A stretch of 64,000 bases of DNA from an uncultured Hungatella sp. (GCA_947089145.1 CAMUJH010000014.1:1-64000), one strand, 5' to 3'. Counted from the first letter of the stretch, positions 50,158 through 59,290 are shown. Translations and numbers: made by a program. The notes: generated by a model from the letters alone, not told the origin.

Positions 50158-50186
50158 TTGAATATTTGCATCAGATATCGTAAAAT
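50158..50186 (+). promoter_or_regulatory. promoter of the maf operon
   Basis: -35 TTGAAT (50158-50163), 17-bp spacer, -10 TAAAAT (50181-50186), 71 bp before the maf start. Confidence 0.65.
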
Positions 50187-50256
50187 AATTCATAGACGTC
50201 CCCCTGATGATTCATAGTGGGAAGGTCTATGCACACAGAAAGGAAATGCGGAGAAA

Positions 50257-50871
50257 ATGACAGTTACAGATATGAAGAATATAACCTTGATATTGGCTTC
50301 AGGTTCCCCCAGACGCCGGGAACTGCTCTGCCAGATTGGAATTGAACCGCTGGTAAAGCCCAGCCGGATAGAGGAGCGGATCACGTCCGCAGTACCTGAA
50401 GAGGTGGTGATGGATCTGTCCGCCCGGAAGGCGGAGGACGTGGCGGATTGGGCGCCTGCAGGGACGCTGATACTGGGAGCGGACACCGTCGTGGCGGTGG
50501 AAGGTCAGATTTTAGGAAAGCCCGAAAGCCATGAGGAGGCAAAGCGTATGATACGTCTGATCCAGGGACGTAGCCATCAGGTGTATACAGGCGTTACGCT
50601 GATTTACAAAGGGCAAGAGGGCAGCAGGGGGGTTACCTTTGCAGAGAAGACAGAGGTTATCGTATACCCGATGACAGATGATGAAATCCAGGACTATGCC
50701 CAGGCGGAGGAACCTATGGATAAGGCAGGGGCATACGGGATTCAGGGAAGGTTTGCAGCTTATATCCAGGGGATTTGCGGAGATTATAATAATGTAGTAG
50801 GGCTTCCGGTAGGACGGGTCTGGCAGGAGTGGAAGCGGCTGATGGAAGAGGAGGAGGAATCACATGATTAA
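50257..50871 (+). CDS. maf: Maf-family nucleoside triphosphate pyrophosphatase
   Basis: A 204-residue house-cleaning enzyme hydrolysing dTTP/UTP and modified nucleotides. Motifs are ILASGSPRRRELL (residues ~11-23), VMDLSARKAEDVA, LILGADTVVAVEG, GRSHQVYTGV and DKAGAYGIQGRFA. A second ATG at 50272 (MKNITLILASG) is an alternative start. It overlaps the next gene by 8 bp, so coupled translation is likely. Confidence 0.94.
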   Translation: MTVTDMKNITLILASGSPRRRELLCQIGIEPLVKPSRIEERITSAVPEEVVMDLSARKAEDVADWAPAGTLILGADTVVAVEGQILGKPESHEEAKRMIRLIQGRSHQVYTGVTLIYKGQEGSRGVTFAEKTEVIVYPMTDDEIQDYAQAEEPMDKAGAYGIQGRFAAYIQGICGDYNNVVGLPVGRVWQEWKRLMEEEEESHD

Positions 50872-51649
50872 ACTGATAGCAAGCGATATTGACGGAACGC
50901 TGGTAAGGGACGGAGAGCATCGGCTGAATCCGGAATTCTTCGATGTGATATTAAAGCTGCGGCAAAAGGGAATTCAGTTTGCAGCGGCCAGCGGACGGCA
51001 GTGGGCCAGTATTGAGGCTGTTTTTGAACCGATAAAGGAGAAAGTGTTTTATTTATCTGACAATGGGGCCTATGTAGGGTGCCATGGCAGGAACCTTTTT
51101 CTGAACCCCATTCACCGGGATACAGCCATAGAACTGATCAGGGAGATCAGGAAGAGGCCGGAATTGGAGGTAATGGCAGGCGGGCCGGACGTGGTGTATG
51201 TGGATACGGAAAATAAAGAGTTTGTGGACTGGATTATTAACGGATATAAGTTCCAGGTAAAAAAAGTGGACGACATAACTCAGGTTTCTGATGAGATTAT
51301 TAAAGTGTCTGCTTATAAGGCCCATAGGATTCAGGCAGCTGTCAAAGGGCTGACAGACAGATTTGGAAGCCGGATGAAAATGACGATTTCAGGTGACATG
51401 TGGATGGATGCCATGGCTCCGGGGGTGTGCAAAGGCCAGGCGATTCAGGTTCTGCAGGACAATCTGGAAATAAAGCCGGAGGAAACCATGGCCTTCGGGG
51501 ATCAGCTAAATGACATTGAGATGCTGGAACGCTCCTATTACAGCTTTGCTGTAGGCAACGCCAGAGAAGAGGTAAAAAAGGCCGCCAGGTTCCAGGCTGA
51601 CAGCAATGTTAACGGCGGCGTTTTGAAAATCCTTAAGCTGCTGCTGTAG
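50864..51649 (+). CDS. Cof-type HAD family hydrolase
   Basis: A 261-residue haloacid dehalogenase phosphatase of the Cof/type IIB class. Motif I DIDGTLV (residues ~8-14) has the nucleophile Asp. Motif II AASGRQ, a C2 cap (~85-185), the Lys of motif III, and motif IV MAFGDQLNDIEML (~207-219) follow. It dephosphorylates sugar phosphates or cofactors; the substrate is unknown. It overlaps maf by 8 bp. Confidence 0.92.
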   Translation: MIKLIASDIDGTLVRDGEHRLNPEFFDVILKLRQKGIQFAAASGRQWASIEAVFEPIKEKVFYLSDNGAYVGCHGRNLFLNPIHRDTAIELIREIRKRPELEVMAGGPDVVYVDTENKEFVDWIINGYKFQVKKVDDITQVSDEIIKVSAYKAHRIQAAVKGLTDRFGSRMKMTISGDMWMDAMAPGVCKGQAIQVLQDNLEIKPEETMAFGDQLNDIEMLERSYYSFAVGNAREEVKKAARFQADSNVNGGVLKILKLLL

Positions 51650-51755
51650 CCGCATGTTCACCGGTTTGCAGCATTTCATTTATGGGCGCTGGTTCTGACA
51701 AGGCTTGGCTGACTTTGCCCCATGTCTGAGATCATTATGGAAAGGAATCTTTTAA

Positions 51756-52739
51756 ATGAGAAAGGAAGACAGACGGAAGTATATAGGGATTCTGACTGCC
51801 GTTCTGCTGGTATTTTTTGCCTGGGGGTGCTCAAAAAAGGAGGTTCCCAGCGGGGCGGAAACATTGGAGACAGTGGGGTATACCAGATCCCAGATGATGG
51901 TGATCGCATTGACGGAGAGGAACCGGTATGAGCAGGTTTACACAGACAGGATTTGGGATGCCATTATGGAAGACGGGGATACCTTCGGCAGGTATCTTTT
52001 GGGGCAGGTGCGCACGTTCCTGGAAAATATGAAGACCATGACCCTGCTGGCGAAAGACAGGGAGATTTCCTTATCCAGCGGAGAATCTGACAGAGTCAGA
52101 AGGGTGGCCAGAAATTACTATTCATCTTTGTCCAGAAGCGAGATTGAATATTTAGGCATTTCAGAGGAAGATATTGTGACCCTGTATGAGGACTATTACA
52201 TTGCCAACAAGGTGGTGGAAGTGCTGACAGAGGGACTGGATCTGGAAGTCAGCGACAGCGAGGCAAAGGTCATTACCATACGGCTGGCGGAAACCGGTGA
52301 CAGAGTAAGGGCAGAAACCATTTATGGGCGCATGATGGAAGAGGGCAGCGATTTTTCGGCAGTGGTCAGGGATGTGACGGGGGCAAGCCCCCAGGAGCGG
52401 AAGCTTTGGCGGGGGGAGGAGCCGGAAGCCCTGGAAGAAGCGGCGTTTAACCTGGCATCAGGGGAAATCAGCCCTGTTGTGGAGTCTGACGGAATGTACT
52501 ACATTATTCAATGCGTCAATGATTATGAGATGGACGCCACAAGAGAGAGAAAGACCCAGATTTACAAAGAACGTAAAAACTGGGCCTTTCAGCAGATTTA
52601 TGGGCAGTTTGAGAATGAACACCGGGTATCCATTTCGGATGAGGAGTGGTCCCAGGTTACCTTTGAAGGCGGGGAACAAGTGGTGACATCCGATTTTTTT
52701 GAACTATACCAAGAAGAATTCGGAAGCCAGAGCTACTAA
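51756..52739 (+). CDS. lipoprotein peptidyl-prolyl isomerase (PrsA/SurA-like)
   Basis: A 327-residue secreted foldase. The lipoprotein signal (GILTAVLLVFFAWGCSKK, Cys ~25), a helical SurA-like N-terminal region (LTERNRYEQVY...), and a parvulin-type domain (~170-270: VITIRLAETGDRVRAETIYGRM, GSDFSAVVRD, FNLASGEISPVVESDGMYYIIQC) are visible. It helps exported proteins fold outside the membrane. Its last 36 bp overlap the 3' end of the convergent M18 gene. The spacing to the HAD gene (106 bp) leaves operon membership open. Confidence 0.85.
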   Translation: MRKEDRRKYIGILTAVLLVFFAWGCSKKEVPSGAETLETVGYTRSQMMVIALTERNRYEQVYTDRIWDAIMEDGDTFGRYLLGQVRTFLENMKTMTLLAKDREISLSSGESDRVRRVARNYYSSLSRSEIEYLGISEEDIVTLYEDYYIANKVVEVLTEGLDLEVSDSEAKVITIRLAETGDRVRAETIYGRMMEEGSDFSAVVRDVTGASPQERKLWRGEEPEALEEAAFNLASGEISPVVESDGMYYIIQCVNDYEMDATRERKTQIYKERKNWAFQQIYGQFENEHRVSISDEEWSQVTFEGGEQVVTSDFFELYQEEFGSQSY

Positions 52740-54038
52740 AGCTGCCTGGTCGTCTGCTCCCATAATCTCCCGGGCAGAATGCATGGCAAGAATAGGGACG
52801 CCTATGTCTACGGTCTTCATGGACAGCATGGCAGAGGAAATAGTACCCAGGGTGGCTCCTCCTTTTATATCGGAGCGGTTGGAGAATTTCTTATACGGAA
52901 TATGGCTGCGGCGGCAGATACCCTCAATAACGCTGATGCAGGAGGCATCCGTGGCGTAGGACTGGGCTGCAGCCATTTTTATTGCAACGCCGTCTCCTGG
53001 GAAAATCCGGTTTTTGATATCGCATTTTTCCTTGTGGTTGGGGTGCATGGCATGGGCCACGTCCATGGATAAAAGGAATCCGTCCATAACCGCATTTAAA
53101 TACTGCTGCCTGGAATATCCCAGGGACAGATATATTTTTTCCAGAACCCTGTCCGTGACAGCGGAAAACGCGCCCTGCTTGGTACGGCTTCCCACCTCCT
53201 CATTGTCATAGAGGGCGATGACATTGATTCCTCCTGTGCGGAAGCCGGAAGCGATGGCTGTAAGGCAGGCCTGAACAGAGGTCAGGTTGTCAATGCGGGG
53301 AGCCGTGAAGAATTCTTCGTTAAGGCCCAGGGTGGTACAGGAATCCAGATTGTAGAGGCAGATGTCGTAGTCCAGAATCTGGTCAGGTGAACAGCCGATT
53401 TCCTCTGCCAGAAGGTTTAAGAGGCAGTTGTCTTTGTCCGCCTGATCTTTCAGGAGCGTTAGAATAGGCAGCATATCGATCTGAGGATTCAGCTCTACTC
53501 CCTTATTTACCTCCCGGTTCATGTGAATGGCCAGGCTGGGGATGAGAGCGACAGGGCGTTTTATGTCAACCATGTGGACATTTGGAGAGAATGGCGTTTC
53601 CCCGGATGTGCAGACCTTGCCTGCAAGGGAGAGAGGGCGGTCCAGCCAGGTGCTGAGAATAGGACTGCCGTAAACTTCCACATTCAGCTTGCCATAGCGG
53701 CCCACAGGGATTTCCGGGGAGGGCTTCAGCTTCATGCAGGGCCAGTCCGTGTGGGCGGCTTCCATGCGGAGGCTGGGAACTGCGGGTGAGAAATCAGAGA
53801 CAGTGGAAATGGTTTCCATGTTCCGGCATTCCGACCCTATGGTGAAAGCCATAAGGCAGGAGTCGAAAACAGGCAGGTAGTAGCCATGTCCCGGTTCCAG
53901 ATTCCAGGCGCCGGTCAGATCCAGGCGTTTGAATCCGGCGTCTTTTAGAATCTGGGAAGCAGTCAGGATGCAGTGGAATGGAGACACGCTGTCCATAAGC
54001 AGGCGGGTTAAATGTTCAATGTCTTTTTGCGGGTTCAT
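52704..54038 (-). CDS. M18 family aminopeptidase
   Basis: A 444-residue zinc aminopeptidase. Likely metal-site motifs are EAAHTDWP (His), RIDNLTSVQACL (bridging Asp), DNEEVGSRTKQGA (the catalytic Glu pair), SMDVAHAMHPN (Asp/His) and a C-terminal PILAMHSAREIMG (His). It removes N-terminal, often acidic, residues from peptides in the cytosol. The ATG at 54038 has GAGGAGG 10 nt upstream; an upstream start at 54104 is not supported. Its 3' end overlaps the convergent PPIase gene by 36 bp. Confidence 0.93.
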   Translation of the reverse strand: MNPQKDIEHLTRLLMDSVSPFHCILTASQILKDAGFKRLDLTGAWNLEPGHGYYLPVFDSCLMAFTIGSECRNMETISTVSDFSPAVPSLRMEAAHTDWPCMKLKPSPEIPVGRYGKLNVEVYGSPILSTWLDRPLSLAGKVCTSGETPFSPNVHMVDIKRPVALIPSLAIHMNREVNKGVELNPQIDMLPILTLLKDQADKDNCLLNLLAEEIGCSPDQILDYDICLYNLDSCTTLGLNEEFFTAPRIDNLTSVQACLTAIASGFRTGGINVIALYDNEEVGSRTKQGAFSAVTDRVLEKIYLSLGYSRQQYLNAVMDGFLLSMDVAHAMHPNHKEKCDIKNRIFPGDGVAIKMAAAQSYATDASCISVIEGICRRSHIPYKKFSNRSDIKGGATLGTISSAMLSMKTVDIGVPILAMHSAREIMGADDQAALVALASEFFLV

Positions 54039-54162
54039 AGTATATTCCTCCTCAATTAAAATGTTATTGTCTGGCTTGCCGAAGCAGAATAGGCAACGGT
54101 TCAAGGGGTATGTGAACTGTTACGAGTATAACATGGAGAAGGGCGGCAGGCAAATGGAAATA

Positions 54163-54191
54163 TTGACACTCCGCATTTTACGTTGTATAGT
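54163..54191 (+). promoter_or_regulatory. promoter of the DUF5721 gene
   Basis: Perfect -35 TTGACA (54163-54168), 17-bp spacer, -10 TATAGT (54186-54191). It lies inside the long upstream frame and shows that translation must begin downstream, at 54256. Confidence 0.8.
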
Positions 54192-54255
54192 TGTAACAGC
54201 AATGCCAGGCGTATTAAAACTGGTGCAGATTAAAAAAGAAGGGCTGGAAAACGGC

Positions 54256-54750
54256 ATGGTGGCATTGAAAGTGGAGGATATCAGGCAGTTTACGACAGGG
54301 CTGTTTATCGGAAACCTGTTTGACAAATTTTTGGTAAGGGAAGCAGATATTGTGACGTTTAACGCTTTTCATGTGGACGGGCGGATAAAGCCTGGATTTT
54401 ATACGGAGCAGGAGACAGAAGAGAAAGAAATCGGGGAATATTCCGCATGGGAAGCGATTAAGCCGGTGTGTTTTTCGCTGATTAAAGGGAAACGGCTGCC
54501 AGGAAGCTTTCAGATTGTGCTTCAGCTGGGAAAAAAGCAGGTGGAACAGTTTCTGGCCAAAAGGCAGACAGCTGTCAGGGCGGAGCAGGTTGGAGGAATG
54601 TATATAAATATACGGTATGAGAACGGAGAGCTTTTCTGCGTGACAGGAACATCCGTTAACTTTTTTACCATGGATAAGTCTCTGGATATGGAGTGGGATA
54701 ATGCGGTGAAGGAATTTTTCAGGCGGAATGGGATTCCGGTTATAGCGTAA
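54256..54750 (+). CDS. DUF5721 family protein
   Basis: A 164-residue cytosolic protein. The start at 54256 is chosen because MVALKVEDIRQFTTGLFIG matches the family's usual opening and because a perfect promoter occupies 54163-54191; the frame is open further upstream. It has FLVREADIVTFNAFHVDGRIKPGF, a block typical of DUF5721, and a beta-rich C-terminal half (MYINIRYENGELFCVTGTS). The function is not known. The stop codon is the first base region of repeat A5. Confidence 0.8.
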   Translation: MVALKVEDIRQFTTGLFIGNLFDKFLVREADIVTFNAFHVDGRIKPGFYTEQETEEKEIGEYSAWEAIKPVCFSLIKGKRLPGSFQIVLQLGKKQVEQFLAKRQTAVRAEQVGGMYINIRYENGELFCVTGTSVNFFTMDKSLDMEWDNAVKEFFRRNGIPVIA

Positions 54751-54855
54751 ACCTTCCTGCGCCCGGCAGGCGGCGCACCGCTGCGCATGAAAGCCTGGCG
54801 GGCGCACTTGGCATCCCAAAATGCATGCCGCCTGATTGGCGGCGGACTTTTATAT
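54749..54855 (+). repeat. family A dispersed repeat, copy A5
   Basis: Core with one change (GCGCACTTGGCATCC, 54797-54816). The first stem is near perfect: CGCCCGGCAGGC against GCCTGGCGGGCG. Third hairpin GCCGCCTGATTGGCGGC. It fills the whole gap between the DUF5721 stop and the tdk ribosome site. Confidence 0.92.
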
Positions 54856-54870
54856 AAGGAGATGAGGACA

Positions 54871-55446
54871 GTGGCAAAGCTGTATTTTCGATATGGAGCT
54901 ATGGGAAGTTCCAAAACCGCCAATGCGCTGATGGTGGAGTACAATTATTTTGAGCGCGGCAAAAAGGCTCTTTTGGTAAAGCCCCGGCTGGATTCCAGGG
55001 ACGGGGATTATATCATACGTTCCAGAATGGGGTTGGAGAAAGAAGGAATTCTTTTGGAAAACCTGGCGAAGATGGAAGATAAGGAAATCCGGCAGTATGA
55101 CTGCATCATTGTGGATGAAGCCCAATTTGCGTCCAAGGCTCAGATTGAGTTTTTGGTGCATATTGTGGATGATCTGGCAGTGCCGGTGATCTGTTATGGC
55201 TTAAGGACAGATTTTAGAAGGGAGTTTTTTGAGGGAAGCTTATGGCTTATGGCGTGGGCGGATGTTATTGAGGAGATAAAGACCGTGTGCTGGTGCGGCA
55301 AAGCAGCTACCTGCAATGCCAGAATCGGTGAGGACGGAAGGATGATCCAGGCAGGGGAGCAGATCCTTATGGGAGGCAATGACAGGTATACGGCGCTCTG
55401 CAGAAAGCATCACCGCCAGGGGAATCTGGGGCCGAAGCCCGCGTAA
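54871..55446 (+). CDS. tdk: thymidine kinase
   Basis: A 191-residue type II thymidine kinase that salvages thymidine to dTMP. P-loop GAMGSSKT (residues ~10-17), Walker B-like CIIVDEAQF, the thymidine-site region CYGLRTDF, and zinc-binding Cys in VCWCGKAATCNAR and ALCRKHH are present. The start is taken as GTG 54871 (AAGGAG at 54856-54861, 9 nt). An ATG at 54862 abuts the ribosome site, and earlier in-frame ATGs lie within repeat A5. Confidence 0.94.
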   Translation: MAKLYFRYGAMGSSKTANALMVEYNYFERGKKALLVKPRLDSRDGDYIIRSRMGLEKEGILLENLAKMEDKEIRQYDCIIVDEAQFASKAQIEFLVHIVDDLAVPVICYGLRTDFRREFFEGSLWLMAWADVIEEIKTVCWCGKAATCNARIGEDGRMIQAGEQILMGGNDRYTALCRKHHRQGNLGPKPA

Positions 55447-55597
55447 CGGCAGGCATATGCGGGGGTGCCAAAGCTGCATTTATCCCGTCCAGGGCAGGGC
55501 CGAAGCGCGCATAACAGCAGACATAGCGGGGCAAAGCGGGCAGGCGGCCAAATATCCAGGCGTACGGGGGCGCCAGGGGAGAATAGAAGGAGAGTGC

Positions 55598-57442
55598 ATG
55601 ATGTTCAGGGAGATTGGGGAGAGCGCAGCCGTGACTGCGCTATTTGATCTGTACCCGCCTGCAAAAGACAGGAAGGCATGGGAGGAAATACCAAAAAGCT
55701 ACAGAGAACGATTAATAGAGGAAGGAGAAAAGTGGCTGAACTATGAATTTCCCCCTATTTATGCTTCTGACTTTATGGAATTTTGCCGTACAGGGAACCG
55801 CACCCACTATGAGGATAAGCAGTTTAAGAGGAGAACCGTGCTTAATGCCCTGGTTCTGGCAGAATGCGCCCAGTATCAGGGGCGTTTTCTGGATGAGATT
55901 ATCAACGGCATTTTTTTAATATGCCAGGAAGCGGCATGGCAGATTCCGGCCCACAATTCCTATATCCGGGATACGCCTCAGCAGATTCTTCCTGATGTTA
56001 CAAGGCCTGTTATTGATCTGTTTGCGGCGGAAACAGGGGCAGTGGCAGCCATGGCAGAGTATCTGCTGCGGGATGCCCTTAACAAAGTCAGCCCGGCTAT
56101 TTCCAAAATGGTGGATCACAATCTGGAAAACAGGATTTTAAAGCCCTATTTGGAAGAACATTTCTGGTGGATGGGCGACGGAACTTCCCCTATGAACAAT
56201 TGGACGGCATGGTGCACTCAAAATGTGCTTATTGCGGCATTTACCAGGAAGCTGCCGGAGAACATGCAGATTGATATTGTGCAAAAGGCCTGCAGAAGCC
56301 TGGATTATTTTCTGGATGAGTATGGGGAGGACGGATGCTGCGATGAAGGCGCCCAGTATTACCGCCATGCGGGGCTGACGCTGTTTAATGCCATGGAAGT
56401 TCTCAACCACGTCTGCGGGGGAGCATTTTCGGCTCTCTACAAAAAGGATAAGATCGGCAATATAGCGGCCTATATCCGAAAAGTCCATGTGGCGGGCCCG
56501 TATTATATAAATTTTGCAGACTGCTCTCCCATAGCCGGAAGATGCGGCGCCCGGGAATATCTGTTTGGAAAGCGGACAGGCGATGACAGCCTGAGAGCAT
56601 TTGCTGCTGAGGACTACAGAGGCTGCGAAGACCAGCTGAATCTGGAGGAACATAATCTGATGTACCGGGTACAGGCTGCATTTTCCCATAAAGAGATGAT
56701 GAAATACGGAAAAGACAGGGCAGAGCCAGGGCTAAGGCAGGAACAGGAGGCTGACTGTTATTTTCCAAGCACCGGCCTTTTCGTTGCCAGGGATGACAGG
56801 TTCTGTATGGCTGTAAAAGCCGGGGACAATGATGACAGCCACAACCACAACGACGCAGGCAGCTTTACGGTCTATAAAGACGGGAAGCCTTTGTTTATTG
56901 ACGTAGGGGTGGAGAGCTATACCAAGAAGACATTTTCGCCTGAGAGGTATGAGATCTGGACCATGCAGTCCCAGTATCACAATCTTCCATCCTTTGGAGG
57001 TGTTATGGAAAAGGACGGGAAGGAATTTTGTGCCGCAGATGTGGAATATGGCATGGGAGAGGAAGCGTCCTGGATTTCTATGGAGCTGGCGGGAGCCTAT
57101 CCCAGGTGCCGGACTGCGTCTTACAGAAGGAAGGCCTGCCTGGAGAAGGGAGGCTGCATCCGTATTACGGACAGATGGGAAGGAAACGGGGAAAGCAAAG
57201 ATGTGGTGCTGTCTCTGATGACTTACGAAAAGCCGGACATAAGACAAGAAGGACAGGGATTCAGGATGGAGCTGGAGGGTCTGGGCAGCTGCAGCATAAT
57301 CGGCGGGATTCATGTTGCGACAGAGGAGATACCGATTATTGACGAAAGACTGAAAACTGCGTGGAAACATAATATTTTCCGCACTTTGGCGGCCTTTGCG
57401 GGGAGAGAGGTGCAGATTGTAATTTGGCGCAGTCCGTCATAG
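55598..57442 (+). CDS. heparinase II/III-like polysaccharide lyase
   Basis: A 614-residue protein with an alpha/alpha-toroid N-terminal part (helical, ~1-360, with GMG-like WWMGDGTSPMNNWTAWCTQN and YYRHAG) and a heparinase II/III C-terminal beta domain (DDSHNHNDAGSFTVYKDGKPLFIDVG, ~420-460, carrying the His/Tyr motif). It degrades or trims uronic-acid-containing glycans. There is no signal peptide, so it probably acts on imported oligosaccharides. AAGGAGA precedes ATG 55598 (or 55601). Context with YesMN and a sugar ABC transporter supports glycan use. Confidence 0.87.
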   Translation: MMFREIGESAAVTALFDLYPPAKDRKAWEEIPKSYRERLIEEGEKWLNYEFPPIYASDFMEFCRTGNRTHYEDKQFKRRTVLNALVLAECAQYQGRFLDEIINGIFLICQEAAWQIPAHNSYIRDTPQQILPDVTRPVIDLFAAETGAVAAMAEYLLRDALNKVSPAISKMVDHNLENRILKPYLEEHFWWMGDGTSPMNNWTAWCTQNVLIAAFTRKLPENMQIDIVQKACRSLDYFLDEYGEDGCCDEGAQYYRHAGLTLFNAMEVLNHVCGGAFSALYKKDKIGNIAAYIRKVHVAGPYYINFADCSPIAGRCGAREYLFGKRTGDDSLRAFAAEDYRGCEDQLNLEEHNLMYRVQAAFSHKEMMKYGKDRAEPGLRQEQEADCYFPSTGLFVARDDRFCMAVKAGDNDDSHNHNDAGSFTVYKDGKPLFIDVGVESYTKKTFSPERYEIWTMQSQYHNLPSFGGVMEKDGKEFCAADVEYGMGEEASWISMELAGAYPRCRTASYRRKACLEKGGCIRITDRWEGNGESKDVVLSLMTYEKPDIRQEGQGFRMELEGLGSCSIIGGIHVATEEIPIIDERLKTAWKHNIFRTLAAFAGREVQIVIWRSPS

Positions 57443-57476
57443 AAGGAGGCAAAAACCAAGGCAATGCAGTTTGAGC

Positions 57477-57500
57477 AGGCTCTGCCCCGTGGCAGAGCCT
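57477..57500 (+). terminator. stem-loop after the heparinase gene
   Basis: A perfect 10-bp stem AGGCTCTGCC/GGCAGAGCCT with a CCGT loop, 35 bp after the stop, without a T run. It precedes the family C palindrome. Confidence 0.45.
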
Positions 57501-57526
57501 GAACGAATATTCCTGCAAGTCACGTT

Positions 57527-57692
57527 CTAGAGCGTGTTTGAAAATTCATTCCCGCCATCTGCACGCCCCACTTTGCGGGAGATCTGGCCCTCATTCGGTC
57601 AACGTAGCCCACTACGCCTCCCTCATTCGGGCCAGATCTCCCGCAAACTGTGACGCACATCTGACGGAAAGCAATTTTCAAACACGCTCTAG
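57527..57692. repeat. family C palindromic element, full copy
   Basis: 166 bp. Outer arms are 20 bp and perfect (CTAGAGCGTGTTTGAAAATT at 57527-57546 against 57673-57692). Inner arms are 19 bp and perfect (57572-57590 against 57629-57647, TTTGCGGGAGATCTGGCCC). The centre holds CGTAG-CCCA-CTACG. It lies between the convergent heparinase and response-regulator genes, and its right end supplies the regulator's TAG stop codon. The core TCAACGTA...TACGCCTC and box GCACATCTGAC are shared with family B. Confidence 0.93.
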
Positions 57693-59290
57693 GGCTTCAG
57701 GGATTGCTGTACAAATTCCCTGGGGGACACACCAGCCACCTTTTTGAATACCTTGCTGAAATAAAAGGCGCTTTCAAACCCCAGCTGATCCGCCACTTCA
57801 TACACTTTCATGTCCTGTTCCAGCAGCATGGTTCTGGCCCGGCTTATTTTCATCTGGGTAATGTATTCCGAGAATCCGATGCCGCAGGTCTTCTTAAACA
57901 GCACGCTGAGATAATTGGGGCTGAGCCCGAATACGGCGGATACTTCGTTTAAAGTCAGCCTCTCGTCAATGTGGTTCTGAATATATTTCTGGATATTGGA
58001 GATAACATGTTCCTTGTAGGTAATGCGTTTGGATTTCAGGGTTTCGCACAGCCCGTCCCGCAGGCGGACCATCCAGTCTGACACTTGCTCCACATTGCCC
58101 ATGCGGTAGATGGAGCGGTAATTGTCAGGGTCATCAGAAAAGATCCCGGCAAGGGTTTCTTCACCAGAGGGAAGAAGAGACAGAGCCAGATACAGGATAT
58201 TGCAGGCACCGTCAATGGCCTGAAGATACCGCAGAGGGTTTGAGCGGAACAGCTCAATGATCTGGGTCAGGGTATCATAGAGAATGCCGGTGTCAAATTC
58301 CTCAAAAGCTTTGGTCAGGTCATTTTTAAAAAGGGTAATATTAAAGGAATTTTTAATATCTTCCGGCTTCACCTGGTCGTAATCCCGGAAAGGGTCTTCC
58401 AGGGTGGCGGAGGTAAAGGCAACCCTGGCATCCTGATAAGAATCGCTGATCTTCAAAGGAGAATCCACCACAGAGCCAATACCCACCGTGAGACGGACAT
58501 TAAAATAATTGCGTACCATGGCGGAGGCATTGCGGAGAGCTTCCATCATCTTTTCATGCTCTTCTTTGCTGACGGCAGAAAAATGAAAAATGATGGAAAA
58601 GTGTTTCAGATCCAGAGAGATAACCTGGCATGTCATGTGGCGCTTTAAAATGTCCTTTACCATCTGCATGGTGCTGTTGTACAGATTCATCAGCTGGCCG
58701 TGGGTCATATCCCGGACAGAATCTTCCAGAATCTCGCAGTGAGCCGCTGCAAAGTATTGATTGTCAAAATTCAGGCTTAAATCTTTTGCCTGAAGCTTAA
58801 ATTGCTCCTCATTGTCAAAAAGATTGTGGAGAAGCCGCAGAAAAAACTTGTCCAGATAGCTCTGGAGGATGGGACGCCTTTCGCTGCGGACGGTTTCACT
58901 GGCTCTCAGCTCATTAAGCCTTTCCAGCGTCCGGCCAATGGATCTGCCCAGAGCCTCAGGGTCCAGCTCCAGCTTAATAAGATAATCAACAACCTCGTAA
59001 GAGAGGGCCTGCCTTGCCAATTCAAATTCTTCATAGCTGGTCAGGATAATGAACAGAGGTATCCGGCCATAGGTTTCCCGGCAGATTTTGGCCAGTTCCA
59101 GGCCGTTCATAATCGGCATGCGGATGTCAGTAATGACGATTTCCGGAGAATACTCTTCGATCATCTCCAGCGCGACGGCTCCATTCATGGCAGTCCCGCA
59201 CACCTCAATCCCATAATCAGCCCAGTTAAGCATGGATTTAATTCCAATCTGAACTAAAGGTTCATCATCTGCAATCAGTAATTTAATCAT
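57689..59290 (-). CDS. YesN-type response regulator with AraC DNA-binding domain
   Basis: A 533-residue two-component regulator. The receiver domain (1-~125) has LLIADDEP, phospho-acceptor Asp in IVITDIRMP (~54) and the Lys region. A long middle domain (~150-400) follows, then a C-terminal AraC/HTH_18 domain (~430-530: LTLNEVSAVFGLSPNYLSVLFKKTCG, VADQLGFESAFYFSKVFKKVAGVSP). It probably activates the neighbouring sugar ABC transporter genes. It lies downstream of the sensor kinase gene on the same strand, separated by 176 bp containing repeat A6. Its stop codon lies within element C. Confidence 0.93.
   Translation of the reverse strand: MIKLLIADDEPLVQIGIKSMLNWADYGIEVCGTAMNGAVALEMIEEYSPEIVITDIRMPIMNGLELAKICRETYGRIPLFIILTSYEEFELARQALSYEVVDYLIKLELDPEALGRSIGRTLERLNELRASETVRSERRPILQSYLDKFFLRLLHNLFDNEEQFKLQAKDLSLNFDNQYFAAAHCEILEDSVRDMTHGQLMNLYNSTMQMVKDILKRHMTCQVISLDLKHFSIIFHFSAVSKEEHEKMMEALRNASAMVRNYFNVRLTVGIGSVVDSPLKISDSYQDARVAFTSATLEDPFRDYDQVKPEDIKNSFNITLFKNDLTKAFEEFDTGILYDTLTQIIELFRSNPLRYLQAIDGACNILYLALSLLPSGEETLAGIFSDDPDNYRSIYRMGNVEQVSDWMVRLRDGLCETLKSKRITYKEHVISNIQKYIQNHIDERLTLNEVSAVFGLSPNYLSVLFKKTCGIGFSEYITQMKISRARTMLLEQDMKVYEVADQLGFESAFYFSKVFKKVAGVSPREFVQQSLKP

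Noticed and set aside
54787-54870. In-frame upstream start for tdk within repeat A5
   Set aside because: The peptide (MKAWRAHLASQNACRL) is the translation of the repeat and recurs as short frames at other A copies; the GTG at 54871 has the proper ribosome site and family N-terminus.
57538-57747. 69-residue open frame across the family C element
   Set aside because: It lies almost wholly in the palindrome, has no ribosome site and resembles no protein.
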